Of a DNA stretch of 64,000 nucleotides, positions 24,908-34,770 are shown piece after piece. The stretch is from CADEFQ01 sp035433705 (lineage in GTDB: Bacteria > Pseudomonadota > Gammaproteobacteria > Steroidobacterales > Steroidobacteraceae), in NCBI GenBank assembly GCA_035433705.1, contig DAORVK010000006.1, positions 32,489 through 96,488 of the forward strand. Reading direction: 5' to 3'. How positions within the stretch are numbered: the first letter of the stretch is position 1; each line of letters starts with the position of its first letter. The position numbers were made by a program, and so were the translations under genes. The notes beneath the pieces were generated by a model that was given only the letters and a program-made list of their open reading frames with translations, had not been told where the DNA came from and made no database searches.

Positions 24908-24982
24908 TGGTGCCGGGTTTTCGGTTATTCGGTTATTGCGCGCCAGCGGCGCAATAACCGAATAACCGAAAACCCGGCACCA
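24908..24982 (+). terminator. 34-bp perfect inverted repeat between parB and atpI
   Basis: Positions 24908-24941 pair perfectly with 24949-24982, leaving a 7-nt loop (GCCAGCG). The arm contains the octamer TCGGTTAT twice and is more A/T-rich than its surroundings. A short T4 run begins 5 nt after the stem. It may end the par transcript ahead of the atp promoter, but the length and perfection are unusual for an intrinsic terminator and fit a mobile palindromic repeat as well. Confidence 0.6.
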
Positions 24983-25016
24983 TTGCGTTTTCTCCTACGT
25001 AGTTCCCGCGTAATTC

Positions 25017-25045
25017 TTGCTGGCGCAGGGGTCCCCCCGTATAAT
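25017..25045 (+). promoter_or_regulatory. sigma-70-type promoter of the ATP synthase operon
   Basis: TTGCTG (25017-25022) and a perfect TATAAT (25040-25045) are separated by 17 nt. Transcription would start near 25052, giving a leader of about 47 nt to the proposed atpI start. It lies directly after the parB hairpin. Confidence 0.7.
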
Positions 25046-25098
25046 CCGCGCGCTTCGCAAACGGTGCCCTAAGTGGCTGCCGTGCAAGGAAAATTGGG

Positions 25099-25521
25099 CT
25101 GAAGGCCGTCTCCCGTCCTGTCGAGATCAAGTCGCGCGAACCTGGCATCAGGCGACTCGCCGCGCGGATCCTGCTGGCACAGGTTGTGGTCACGGTCGCC
25201 CTCGCGGCGATGTGCTACGGCTTGTGGGGAGCTCGCCATGGCGCATCGGCGCTGGCGGGTGGTTCGATCGGCTGCATTGCGAACCTGTACATGACCCTGA
25301 CGGCGCTGCGCCCTGGCGGCGGCGCCGGCTTGGTGTTGGGCCGGGTCCTGCTCGGCCAGTTCGTGAAGGTGGCGCTGACCGTGGCGATGTTCATCGCGGT
25401 GGCGCGCACCGGCAAGGCGGCGTGGCCGCCGGTCATCGCGACCTATGTCGCGACACTGGTGGTGTTCTGGGTGGTACCCGCGATGGCGGGGCCCCGACTT
25501 CCGCCGCGGTCGAGAGGTTGA
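25099..25521 (+). CDS. atpI: ATP synthase subunit I
   Basis: AtpI is a small membrane protein that helps assemble the c-ring. The product has hydrophobic helices beginning ARILLAQVVVTVALAAMCYGLW and the family-like GGSIGCIANLYM. No ATG, GTG or TTG lies in frame ahead of the first helix. The first conventional start is GTG 25186, which would cut into that helix. CTG 25099 is preceded by AAGGA at 25086-25090 with an 8-nt spacer, so I propose a CTG start giving 140 residues. A sequencing error is the alternative. It is the first gene of the atp operon. Confidence 0.75.
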   Translation: MKAVSRPVEIKSREPGIRRLAARILLAQVVVTVALAAMCYGLWGARHGASALAGGSIGCIANLYMTLTALRPGGGAGLVLGRVLLGQFVKVALTVAMFIAVARTGKAAWPPVIATYVATLVVFWVVPAMAGPRLPPRSRG

Positions 25522-25545
25522 GGGAAGGGCAAGGTTCGAGCAGCG

Positions 25546-26373
25546 ATGGCATCCGCACACGGCGCAGAACACGGCACGACGCCGACCGACTACATTGTCC
25601 ATCACCTCACGCACCTGAAAGTCGGCGAGGGGTTCTGGACCTGGCACGTCGATACGCTCCTGATGTCCGCCTCGCTCGCGATCCTGGTCGGCTGGGTCTT
25701 CCGGGCGGCCGCGCGCCGCGCGAACGCCGGCGTCCCCGGCAAGTTCATCGGTTTCATCGAGCTGGTCTACGACTTCGTGGACGGGCAGGTCGCGGATATC
25801 TATCACGGTGACCGCCGCTTCATGGTGGCGCTGGCGCTGTCCCTCTTCACGTGGATCATCGCGATGAACACGATGGATCTGCTGCCGCTCGACCTGCCGG
25901 GCGGCATCGCGGCGCTGCTCGGCGCGCAGTTCTGGCGCGTCCTGCCGACTGCCGACCTCAACGGCACCATCGCCATGGCGCTCGTGGTGCTGCTGCTCAT
26001 CATCTTCGCCGCAATCCGCGCCAAGGGCGTGGGCGGCTACCTTCACGAGTGGGTGTCGGCGCCCTTCGGCGGCCATCCGCTCCTCTGGGTCCCGAACATC
26101 ATCCTGAATGCAGTGGAGCTGCTCTCGAAGCCTGTGTCGCTCGGCATGCGACTCTTTGGCAACATGTTCGCGGGCGAGCTGCTTTTCATGCTGATCGCAC
26201 TGCTCGGCTTCATGGTCGTCGGTGCGACTTTCGGCAGCGCAGCCGGCTTCATCGGCCAGATCCTGCTCGGCACCGCGTGGGCGATTTTCCACATCTTGAT
26301 TGTGGTGCTGCAGGCCTACATCTTCATGGTGTTGCCCATCGTCTATATCTCGATGGCCGAGGATCACCACTAG
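25546..26373 (+). CDS. atpB: ATP synthase F0 subunit a
   Basis: This 275-residue membrane subunit forms the proton half-channels next to the c-ring. The essential arginine is visible in the motif SLGMRLFGNMFAGE, and the last helix carries the conserved QAYIFMVLP glutamine. The N-terminus FWTWHVDTLLMS matches gammaproteobacterial AtpB. The ATG is preceded by a purine-rich region, and the gene lies 24 nt after atpI. Confidence 0.96.
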   Translation: MASAHGAEHGTTPTDYIVHHLTHLKVGEGFWTWHVDTLLMSASLAILVGWVFRAAARRANAGVPGKFIGFIELVYDFVDGQVADIYHGDRRFMVALALSLFTWIIAMNTMDLLPLDLPGGIAALLGAQFWRVLPTADLNGTIAMALVVLLLIIFAAIRAKGVGGYLHEWVSAPFGGHPLLWVPNIILNAVELLSKPVSLGMRLFGNMFAGELLFMLIALLGFMVVGATFGSAAGFIGQILLGTAWAIFHILIVVLQAYIFMVLPIVYISMAEDHH

Positions 26374-26417
26374 TTTCCGTTTTTTGACGCACTTTCGAAT
26401 CGACCAGGAGTACTCAG

Positions 26418-26687
26418 ATGGAAGCAATCGCAACGGTTCAGGCGTACACGGCGCTTGGAATCGGCATCATCATCGGCCTCGGCGCGATCGGCGCCTGCAT
26501 CGGCATCGGCGTGATGGGTTCGAAGTTCCTCGAATCCGCCGCACGGCAGCCGGAGCTCACGCCGATGCTGCAGGGCCGCATGTTCCTGCTCGTGGGCCTC
26601 ATCGACGCGGCGTTCCTCATCGGTGTCGGTCTCGCCATGCTGTTCGCATTCGCGAATCCGCTGCTCGAGAAGCTCGCGGGCGGTTGA
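26418..26687 (+). CDS. atpE: ATP synthase F0 subunit c
   Basis: This 89-residue two-helix proteolipid forms the proton-driven rotor ring. The Gly-rich first helix (GIGIIIGLGAIGACIGIGVMG), the polar loop with SAARQPEL (RQP) and the second helix with the proton-carrying Asp63 (LVGLIDAAFLIG) are intact. The carboxylate is in the usual second-helix position, and no Na+-binding signature is evident. An AGGAG Shine-Dalgarno precedes the ATG. Confidence 0.97.
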   Translation: MEAIATVQAYTALGIGIIIGLGAIGACIGIGVMGSKFLESAARQPELTPMLQGRMFLLVGLIDAAFLIGVGLAMLFAFANPLLEKLAGG

Positions 26688-26710
26688 ACCCAGGCTGAAG
26701 GAGACGGGCC

Positions 26711-27190
26711 ATGACCGTCAACGCGACATTCATCGGGCAGATGATCGTTTTTGCGCTCCTGCTCTGGTTCTTCTACAAGTTCGTGGTGCCGCCCATTGCG
26801 CAGGCGATCACGGACCGGCAGAAGAAGATTGCCGAGGGCCTCGCGGCCGCTGAACGCGGCCAGAAGGATCTCGACGAGGCGAAGTCGCGCGCCGACGTGG
26901 TCGTGCGCGAGGCACGCGAGCGCGCGAACCAGATCCTCGACCAGGCGAGTCGCCGGTCGAACGAGATGGTCGACAGCGCGAAACAAGCGGCGAGCGCCGA
27001 GGGTGACCGGGTGCTCGCGAACGCGCGCGCCGAGGCCGCCAACGAGACGTCGCGTGCGCGCGATTCGCTGCGCCGGGAAGTCGGTGCGCTCGCGGTGGCC
27101 GGCGCATCGCGCCTGCTCGAACGCGAGATCGACGCGCAGACGCATGCGCAGTTGCTCGACAAGCTTGCCGGGGAGATCGCGCGTGGCTGA
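26711..27190 (+). CDS. atpF: ATP synthase F0 subunit b
   Basis: This 159-residue peripheral-stalk subunit has one N-terminal membrane helix (QMIVFALLLWFFYKFVVPPI), then a long charged coiled coil with the family's GLAAAERGQKDLDEAKSRA pattern, and a delta-binding C-terminus. A strong AAGGAGA Shine-Dalgarno precedes the ATG. Its last 8 nt overlap the start of atpH. Confidence 0.97.
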   Translation: MTVNATFIGQMIVFALLLWFFYKFVVPPIAQAITDRQKKIAEGLAAAERGQKDLDEAKSRADVVVREARERANQILDQASRRSNEMVDSAKQAASAEGDRVLANARAEAANETSRARDSLRREVGALAVAGASRLLEREIDAQTHAQLLDKLAGEIARG

Positions 27191-27719
27191 GAGCGCAACC
27201 GTCGCCCGACCGTACGCGCGCGCCGCGTTCGAGTTTGCGCAGGGCGCCAGGGCGCTCGCGCGCTGGGGCGACCTGCTCGAGACGGCCGCCACGGTGGTGC
27301 GCGACGAGCGCTTCGCTGCGCTCCTTGGCAACCCGAAGGTGACGACGCTCGCACTTGCCGACATCGTGATCGATATCGCCGGCGAGCGGGCCGACGGGCA
27401 CGGCCGCAACTTCGTGCGGCTCCTCGCGCAGAACCAGCGGCTCGCGCTGTTGCCGGAGATCGCCGTGCAGTACGCGCTGCTGCGCGCGCAAGTCGAGAAT
27501 ACCGTCGACGTCGAGATCGTGTCCGCGATTGCGCTCACGCCGGCCGACACGGAGAAGTTCACGCACGCGCTCACGCGCCGCCTGAACCGTGTCGTGCGCC
27601 TGCTCCCGAGCGTCGACCCGGGCCTGCTCGGCGGCGCGGTGATACGCGCCGGCGACTTCGTGCTCGACGGCTCGGTGAAGGGCAAGCTCGAGCGCCTCGG
27701 CCAGTCCATGGCGAATTGA
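27183..27719 (+). CDS. atpH: ATP synthase F1 subunit delta
   Basis: This 178-residue subunit joins the peripheral stalk to the top of F1. The N-terminus AESATVARPYARAAFEFAQ and the C-terminal block LLGGAVIRAGDFVLDGSVKGKLERL are typical. The start is GTG 27183, overlapping atpF by 8 nt, which fits coupled translation. The gene is in the standard position between atpF and atpA. Confidence 0.96.
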   Translation: MAESATVARPYARAAFEFAQGARALARWGDLLETAATVVRDERFAALLGNPKVTTLALADIVIDIAGERADGHGRNFVRLLAQNQRLALLPEIAVQYALLRAQVENTVDVEIVSAIALTPADTEKFTHALTRRLNRVVRLLPSVDPGLLGGAVIRAGDFVLDGSVKGKLERLGQSMAN

Positions 27720-27738
27720 TTTTCAAGGACTCCATCGC

Positions 27739-29280
<1,542 letters not shown>

Positions 29281-29290
29281 CGGGACTCTG

Positions 29291-30151
29291 ATGGCCGGCA
29301 CGAAGGAAATCCGCACGAAGATCACGAGTGTGAAGAGCACTCAGAAGATCACCAAGGCGATGCAGATGGTCGCGACGAGCAAGATGCGTCGCGCCCAGGA
29401 CCGCATGCGCCTCGCGCGCCCGTACGCGGAGAAGATGCGCGCGACGATCGGCCACCTGACCGAGGCAAACCCGGACTACCGCCACCCGTTCATGGTGACG
29501 CGCGAGCCGAAGTCGATCGGCATCATCGTGATCTCGACCGACCGCGGCCTCTGCGGCGGGCTGAACGCGAACATCTTCAAGAACACGATCTACCTGCTGC
29601 GCGAGTGGCAGCAGAAGGGCGCGGAGGTGAGCCTGTGCCTGGTCGGCTCGAAGGGGCTCGGCTTTTTCCGCCGGCTCGGCCTGCCGATCCTCGCGAACAT
29701 CTCACATCTCGGCGACCGGCCGCATGTGAAGGACCTGATCGGCACCGTCAAGGTGATGCTCGACGCGTACCGCGAGGGCAGGATCGACCGGCTCTTCCTG
29801 GTGAACGCGCACTTCGTCAACACGATGACCCAGAAGCCGGTGGTCGAGCAGCTGCTGCCGGTCGAGGCGGTCGGCTCGGGCGACCTCGCCGGGCACTGGG
29901 ACTACATCTACGAGCCGAGCGCCGCCGGGATTCTCGATGGCGTGCTGATGCGCTACATCGAGTCGCAGGTGTATCGCGGTGCGGTGGAGAACGTGGCGTC
30001 CGAAATGGCCGCGCGCATGGTTGCGATGAAGGCCGCGTCGGACAACGCGGGCAAGCTGATCAACGAGCTGCAGCTCATCTACAACAAGGCTCGGCAAGCA
30101 GCGATCACCAAAGAGCTCGCCGAGATCGTCGGCGGAGCGGCGGCAGTCTGA
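29291..30151 (+). CDS. atpG: ATP synthase F1 subunit gamma
   Basis: This 286-residue central-stalk rotor subunit starts MAGTKEIRTKITSVKSTQKITKAM and ends with the helix MKAASDNAGKLINELQLIYNKARQAAITKELAEIVGGA. These are the two coiled-coil halves that turn inside the alpha3beta3 ring. It lies 10 nt after atpA. Confidence 0.97.
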   Translation: MAGTKEIRTKITSVKSTQKITKAMQMVATSKMRRAQDRMRLARPYAEKMRATIGHLTEANPDYRHPFMVTREPKSIGIIVISTDRGLCGGLNANIFKNTIYLLREWQQKGAEVSLCLVGSKGLGFFRRLGLPILANISHLGDRPHVKDLIGTVKVMLDAYREGRIDRLFLVNAHFVNTMTQKPVVEQLLPVEAVGSGDLAGHWDYIYEPSAAGILDGVLMRYIESQVYRGAVENVASEMAARMVAMKAASDNAGKLINELQLIYNKARQAAITKELAEIVGGAAAV

Positions 30152-30165
30152 CAAGGATTATGACT

Positions 30166-31587
30166 ATGGCTACGGGCAAGATTACCCAGATCATCGGCGC
30201 GGTCATCGACGTGGAGTTTCCGCGCGAATCGATTCCGCAGGTCTACGAGGCGCTGAAGCTCGCGGACGCGGACCTCACGCTTGAGGTGCAGCAGCAGCTC
30301 GGCGACGGCGTCGTGCGTACGATCGCCATGGGCTCCTCGGAAGGCCTGAAGCGCGGCCTTGCGGTCACACCGACCGGCAAGCCGATTTCGGTACCGGTGG
30401 GCGCGGCGACCCTCGGACGCATCATGGACGTGCTCGGCGCACCGCAGGACAACCGCGGTCCGGTGAACGCGAAGGAACACTGGTCGATCCACCGCCCCGC
30501 GCCGTCGTACGACGAGCAGGCGGGCGGCCGCGACCTGCTGGCCACCGGCATCAAGGTCATCGACCTTCTCGTGCCGTTCGCGAAGGGCGGCAAGGTCGGC
30601 CTCTTCGGTGGCGCGGGCGTCGGCAAGACCGTCAACATGCTCGAGCTGATCAACAACATCGCCAAGCAGTACAGCGGTCTGTCGGTATTTGCCGGCGTCG
30701 GCGAACGCACCCGTGAGGGCAACGACTTCTACCACGAGATGGCGGAGTCGGGCGTCATCGACCTCGAGAAGCTCGAGAACTCGAAGGTCGCGATGGTGTA
30801 CGGCCAGATGAACGAACCGCCGGGCAATCGCCTGCGCGTCGCGCTCACCGGTCTCACGATGGCCGAGTACTTCCGTGACGAAGTGCGCCCGGATGGCGGC
30901 AAGGGCCGCGACGTATTGTTCTTTGTGGACAACATCTACCGTTACACGCTCGCCGGCACCGAAGTGTCGGCGCTGCTCGGCCGCATGCCGTCGGCGGTGG
31001 GCTATCAGCCGACCCTGGCCGAGGAAATGGGCGTGCTGCAGGAGCGCATCACCTCGACCAAGACCGGTTCGATCACCTCGATCCAGGCCGTGTACGTGCC
31101 CGCGGACGACCTGACCGACCCCTCGCCCGCCACGACCTTTGCGCACCTCGATGCGACGGTGGTGCTGTCGCGCCAGATCGCCGCGCTCGGCATCTACCCC
31201 GCCGTCGACCCGCTCGACTCGACGAGCCGCCAGCTCGACCCGCTGGTCGTCGGCGAGGAGCACTACAATACTGCGCGCAGCGTGCAGGCCGTATTGCAGC
31301 GCTACAAGGAGCTGCAGGACATCATCGCGATCCTCGGCATGGACGAGCTGTCCGAAGAGGACAAGCTCACCGTGTTCCGCGCGCGCAAGATCCAGCGCTT
31401 CCTGTCGCAGCCGTTCAACGTCGCGAAGGTGTTCACCGGCCAGGACGGCAAGATCGTCTCGCTGAAGGACACGATCCGCGGCTTCAAGGGCATCCTGGCG
31501 GGCGAATTCGACAGTCTCCCGGAGCAGGCGTTCTACATGGTCGGTTCCATCGATGAGGCCGTCGAGAAGGCGAAGACGCTGAGCTGA
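30166..31587 (+). CDS. atpD: ATP synthase F1 subunit beta
   Basis: This 473-residue catalytic subunit has Walker A G148GAGVGKT. The catalytic glutamate region GVGERTREGNDFYHEM and the Walker B DVLFFVDNIYR are also present, with the DELSEEDKLTVFRARKIQRFLSQPF C-terminal block. Two ATGs are possible. ATG 30166 is 8 nt after AAGGA (30153-30157), whereas ATG 30160 is only 2 nt after it, so 30166 is preferred. Mature length matches the family. Confidence 0.97.
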   Translation: MATGKITQIIGAVIDVEFPRESIPQVYEALKLADADLTLEVQQQLGDGVVRTIAMGSSEGLKRGLAVTPTGKPISVPVGAATLGRIMDVLGAPQDNRGPVNAKEHWSIHRPAPSYDEQAGGRDLLATGIKVIDLLVPFAKGGKVGLFGGAGVGKTVNMLELINNIAKQYSGLSVFAGVGERTREGNDFYHEMAESGVIDLEKLENSKVAMVYGQMNEPPGNRLRVALTGLTMAEYFRDEVRPDGGKGRDVLFFVDNIYRYTLAGTEVSALLGRMPSAVGYQPTLAEEMGVLQERITSTKTGSITSIQAVYVPADDLTDPSPATTFAHLDATVVLSRQIAALGIYPAVDPLDSTSRQLDPLVVGEEHYNTARSVQAVLQRYKELQDIIAILGMDELSEEDKLTVFRARKIQRFLSQPFNVAKVFTGQDGKIVSLKDTIRGFKGILAGEFDSLPEQAFYMVGSIDEAVEKAKTLS

Positions 31588-31595
31588 GGTATACC

Positions 31596-32021
31596 GTGGC
31601 TGAGTCGGTTATTCATGTCGATGTCGTCAGCGCCGAGGGCGAGATCTTCTCGGGTCCCGCGAAGATGGTGTTCGTGCCGGCGTCGGAAGGCGACATCGGT
31701 ATCGCGCCCCGTCACGCGCCGCTGCTCACCCTGCTGAAAGCCGGCGAGGTGCGCATCCAGACGCCTGACGGCGCCGAGCACCTTATTTTCGTGGGTGGCG
31801 GCGTGCTCGAGATCCAGCCGAAGAAAGTGACTGTGCTCGCCGATACGGCGCTGCGCGCAAAAGACATCGACGAGGCGGCCGCGCTCGCTGCGAAGCAGCG
31901 CGCCGAAGAAGCGCTCAAGGACAAGGTCGACAAGATCTCCCAGGCCGAAGCGCTCGCCGAACTCACGCGCGCCGCGGCGCAGTTGAAGCTCATCGAGAAG
32001 CTGCGCAAGCTGAAGGGCTGA
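31596..32021 (+). CDS. atpC: ATP synthase F1 subunit epsilon
   Basis: This 141-residue subunit of the central stalk inhibits ATP hydrolysis. The beta-sandwich domain (VDVVSAEGEIFSG to VTVLADTALR) and the C-terminal two-helix domain are complete. The start is GTG 31596, 8 nt after atpD. It ends the operon. Its last 32 bp overlap the 3' end of the convergent flavin monooxygenase, so there is no space for a terminator outside coding sequence. Confidence 0.96.
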   Translation: MAESVIHVDVVSAEGEIFSGPAKMVFVPASEGDIGIAPRHAPLLTLLKAGEVRIQTPDGAEHLIFVGGGVLEIQPKKVTVLADTALRAKDIDEAAALAAKQRAEEALKDKVDKISQAEALAELTRAAAQLKLIEKLRKLKG

Positions 32022-33579
32022 GGCCCAGCGCTTCGAACCAGCGGTGCACGGCGGCCGGGTCGAGGTGCGCGCCTGCAAGCCCCACGTGGCCATCGGGGCG
32101 CAGGAGATAGAAGGCCGGCCCCTTGATCCCTGCGCGCGCGAGCTCTCGGGCATTGTCGCCATCGCCCGCAAACTCGTGGACGACGAGCCGGTCAACGGGC
32201 GCACCCAGATCGCCAGAGGCCGCGCGTTGTCCGAAGACGAGCAGGTTGAACTTTGTGTCGTCGAGATGCCGGAACAGATCCTCGCGTGATCCTCCTGTCC
32301 GGAACCGCAGCTGCATCCAGGGGAACCGGTCGCCTGGCTGCGGCGCGTCTTTCGACAGTTTGCCGAGAGTCTGCGACAGTGGGCTCGCGCGATAGGCGAT
32401 GCCGGTCTGGGACAGCGTGCGGAATGCAAACCGGCGCGCACGTTCGCGCGCCATCGCAAGCGCCAGGACGCTGGGGAGGATCCGCGTCCTGAAGAGGCTG
32501 CCCAGCCAGTTGTCCGACACGATCAGCTTGAACGCGCGATCGGTCGTCTCGAGCAGCCGCTGCGCGACCGGGAGGCGCTCGGCTTCATAGGTGTCGAGCA
32601 ACGAATCGCTGGCCCGGCCCGAGACTGCCAGTGCCAGTTTCCAGCCGAGGTTGTAGGCATCCTGCAGACCCGTGTTCATGCCTTGCGCTCCCACTGGGCT
32701 GTGAATGTGCGCGGCATCGCCGAGCAGGAAGCAGCGCCGGTCGCGGAAGCGCTCCGTGACCCGGTGATGAATGCGGTAGGTGGAGAACCAGTGGCAGGCC
32801 TTGAACGCAATGCCGTCGCCACCTTCGCCGCGCAGGGATGGCACGACGTCTTCGAACAAGACAGCCTCCTTGCCGCGCAGCGCCTGCGGCAGGATGCCGA
32901 TCACGCGCCAGCGATCCGTGCCGCGCAGCGGAAAGTACAGGTGAAAGCCGTTCCGCCACAGGTACACGTTGAGTGTGTCGGGAACCATTGGGCCGGTCGC
33001 TTCGGCATCGGCCACGAAGAAGACATGCTCGTACGGTGCACCCGGGAAACCGATACCGTTCAGCTCGCGGACGGTGCTCTTTGCGCCATCGCAACCGGCG
33101 ACGTAGCGCGCAGCGAGAATGCGGACGCGGCCGTCCGGATCGCGCAGGCTCGCTTCGACGTGATCCGGCTTCTGCTCGAGCGCGATGAGCTCAGTGCGCC
33201 AGGCAACATTCACGCCGAGGTGGCCGAGACGCTCAGCCAACAGATGTTCGTTGTCGTCCTGGCCGAGCAACAGCACGAACGGATAGGGGCTGATTCCCTC
33301 GCCCATCACGCCGAGCGGTATGCGCGTCCTGCGGCGACCCGCGACCCAGATATTGGCCGCGCTCGCGATCTTTCCGGACTCGAGGGCCCGTTCGACGATG
33401 GCGAGTTTGGCGTATATCTCGAGTGTTCGGGCATGTACACCGATCGCCCGCGTCTGTTCGGCCGGGCCGGGGTGGCGGTCGATGATCGTCGCCCGGATTC
33501 CCCATCGCGCGAGCTGGTTGGCGAGCATGAGGCCGGTGGGGCCCGCGCCGACGATGAGCACGTCAGTGGATCGACTCAT
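31990..33579 (-). CDS. FAD-dependent aromatic-ring monooxygenase (UbiH/PheA-TfdB-like)
   Basis: This 529-residue group A flavoprotein monooxygenase has the N-terminal dinucleotide motif VGAGPTG, the conserved DG motif (AGCDGAKSTVRELNGI) and the GD motif CFLLGDAAHIHSPVGAQGMNTGLQDA. The C-terminal thioredoxin-like domain (about 400-520) is of the kind found in phenol 2-monooxygenase and MhpA/TetX relatives. It is expected to hydroxylate an aromatic or polyketide substrate with NAD(P)H and O2, and the specific substrate is unknown. It overlaps atpC tail to tail by 32 bp. Confidence 0.9.
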   Translation of the reverse strand: MSRSTDVLIVGAGPTGLMLANQLARWGIRATIIDRHPGPAEQTRAIGVHARTLEIYAKLAIVERALESGKIASAANIWVAGRRRTRIPLGVMGEGISPYPFVLLLGQDDNEHLLAERLGHLGVNVAWRTELIALEQKPDHVEASLRDPDGRVRILAARYVAGCDGAKSTVRELNGIGFPGAPYEHVFFVADAEATGPMVPDTLNVYLWRNGFHLYFPLRGTDRWRVIGILPQALRGKEAVLFEDVVPSLRGEGGDGIAFKACHWFSTYRIHHRVTERFRDRRCFLLGDAAHIHSPVGAQGMNTGLQDAYNLGWKLALAVSGRASDSLLDTYEAERLPVAQRLLETTDRAFKLIVSDNWLGSLFRTRILPSVLALAMARERARRFAFRTLSQTGIAYRASPLSQTLGKLSKDAPQPGDRFPWMQLRFRTGGSREDLFRHLDDTKFNLLVFGQRAASGDLGAPVDRLVVHEFAGDGDNARELARAGIKGPAFYLLRPDGHVGLAGAHLDPAAVHRWFEALGLSPSACAASR

Positions 33580-33605
33580 GCAGCGCCTGATGCATGGGGG
33601 CAGGT

Positions 33606-33649
33606 GCCGCGCCGTGCCGCCCCGTCAGTCAGGGGCGGTACGGCGCGGC
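33606..33649 (-). terminator. 18-bp GC-rich hairpin
   Basis: Positions 33606-33623 pair with 33632-33649 (18 bp, one G-U) around an 8-nt loop GTCAGTCA. It lies 3' of the reverse-strand gene at 33667 and before the flavin monooxygenase start. No T-run follows in either direction, so it may be a Rho-independent-like stop or an RNA-stabilising hairpin. Confidence 0.5.
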
Positions 33650-33666
33650 CTCATGTCATCCCGGCG

Positions 33667-34110
33667 TCACTTCAGGATCAGCTCGCGGATGAGCTCGCTG
33701 CCGAGCTGCGTGCGCATCTTGCCGCGATCGGCGCTCGCCTTGGCGGCCACCGCGCGGTCTGCCCAGACTTTGCGCTGCAGCGGCTCGATCCTGTCATCGA
33801 GCCCGTCCAGGGCGGCCATGTTCTTGTAGGTGATGGTCAGAATCAGGTCGGCATCGCCAGGGTCCTGGGCCTGTGCCTCATAGACGCGATAATCGAGGAT
33901 GATGCCCGCTTTCTTCTGCTCCTCCATGAGCGACTTGTAGGTCGTTGCGAGATAGCTCATGTAGGCGTCGAACATGCCGGGTTCGATCTTGATGAACGAC
34001 ACGTTGGTGACCGGCCCTTCGCTGTACGAACGTGCCTCGTCCGCAATGCCCGTGCCCGGTACACAAATGATCGCGAGGGCTGCAAGCAGCCCGAATCCCC
34101 TGATACGCAT
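33667..34110 (-). CDS. hypothetical secreted protein
   Basis: This 147-residue protein has a Sec signal peptide (LLAALAIICVPGTGIADEA). The mature part shows beta/alpha alternation with VTNVSFIKIEPGMFDAYMSYL and DADLILTITYKNMAALD, reminiscent of ferredoxin-like NIPSNAP or antibiotic-biosynthesis-monooxygenase domains, but I cannot assign a family with confidence. ATG 34110 has a purine-rich GGACGGAG upstream. Nothing in the context indicates a role. Confidence 0.75.
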   Translation of the reverse strand: MRIRGFGLLAALAIICVPGTGIADEARSYSEGPVTNVSFIKIEPGMFDAYMSYLATTYKSLMEEQKKAGIILDYRVYEAQAQDPGDADLILTITYKNMAALDGLDDRIEPLQRKVWADRAVAAKASADRGKMRTQLGSELIRELILK

Positions 34111-34243
34111 GGTGTTCTCCGTCCTTTGAAGTGTTGTTTTGAACGCCCATCCTGCGGGCGAGCGGGCGACTATGCGCCGACAGACGAAGGGGCGCAATTC
34201 CCCGCGGGCCGCTCCCGACCCGCGGGGGTTGCGCTCGGGCCGG

Positions 34244-34513
34244 TTACCTTGTCGTGCCCGGCTCGACCGGCTCGGCCTGCGCCCTGGCGGACGCCTGCCA
34301 TTTGGTGAACTCTTCCTTCGTCACCGCGCCATCGCTGTTCCCGTCGGCCGTGGCGAAACTGGCGACGAGATCCTTGTCAGCCGCCGCTTCGCTCGCCGTG
34401 ATGCCGCCATCCGCATTTCTGTCGAGCGATTCGAACGACTTCGAGGCCATGGTCTCGCCGGCGAGGGCAGTGCCTGCGAGCAGTGCTGCGGCCGTGATGA
34501 TCAGGTGCTTCAT
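34244..34513 (-). CDS. small secreted EF-hand calcium-binding protein
   Basis: This 89-residue protein has a signal peptide (LIITAAALLAGTALA) and two canonical EF-hand loops. Loop 1 covers residues 31-42 (DRNADGGITASE) and loop 2 residues 57-68 (DGNSDGAVTKEE), each with acidic residues at positions 1, 5 and 12. It should bind two calcium ions in the periplasm, like calmodulin-type or EfhP-like bacterial proteins. A GGAGG Shine-Dalgarno precedes ATG 34513. The C-terminal tail is Pro/Glu-rich. Confidence 0.88.
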   Translation of the reverse strand: MKHLIITAAALLAGTALAGETMASKSFESLDRNADGGITASEAAADKDLVASFATADGNSDGAVTKEEFTKWQASARAQAEPVEPGTTR

Positions 34514-34641
34514 GTCATACCTCCGGTGGTGTTGCTGCATCTTTCGCTGCTCACCCTATTGCCTGCGATTCGCGGGCGAAATGTCCGGTGGCGGCGACAG
34601 GCCATTGGCACAGCGGCGCCCGTCCTACAGACAGGAGTCTT

Positions 34642-34681
34642 CGCGAGACCGGAAATGCCAGTCTCTGGCGCGGGTCTCGCG
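34642..34681 (+). other. nested stem-loop between the EF-hand gene and glmU
   Basis: A 9-bp perfect stem (34642-34650 with 34673-34681) encloses an inner 5-bp stem (34657-34661 with 34665-34669) with a 3-nt loop. The two are separated by a 6/3-nt internal loop. It lies in a 269-bp divergent intergenic region, about 100 nt before glmU. It may be a structured RNA or operator. Nothing else is recognised in this region apart from the glmU -10. Confidence 0.4.
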
Positions 34682-34770
34682 TCCGCGACGTCACCGGTGC
34701 GCCGGCGCACGGTTCCGGCTTCAGCCGACCCGCGGCGCCGGTGCCGTCCTACATTCGCGCGGCGCTCGGA

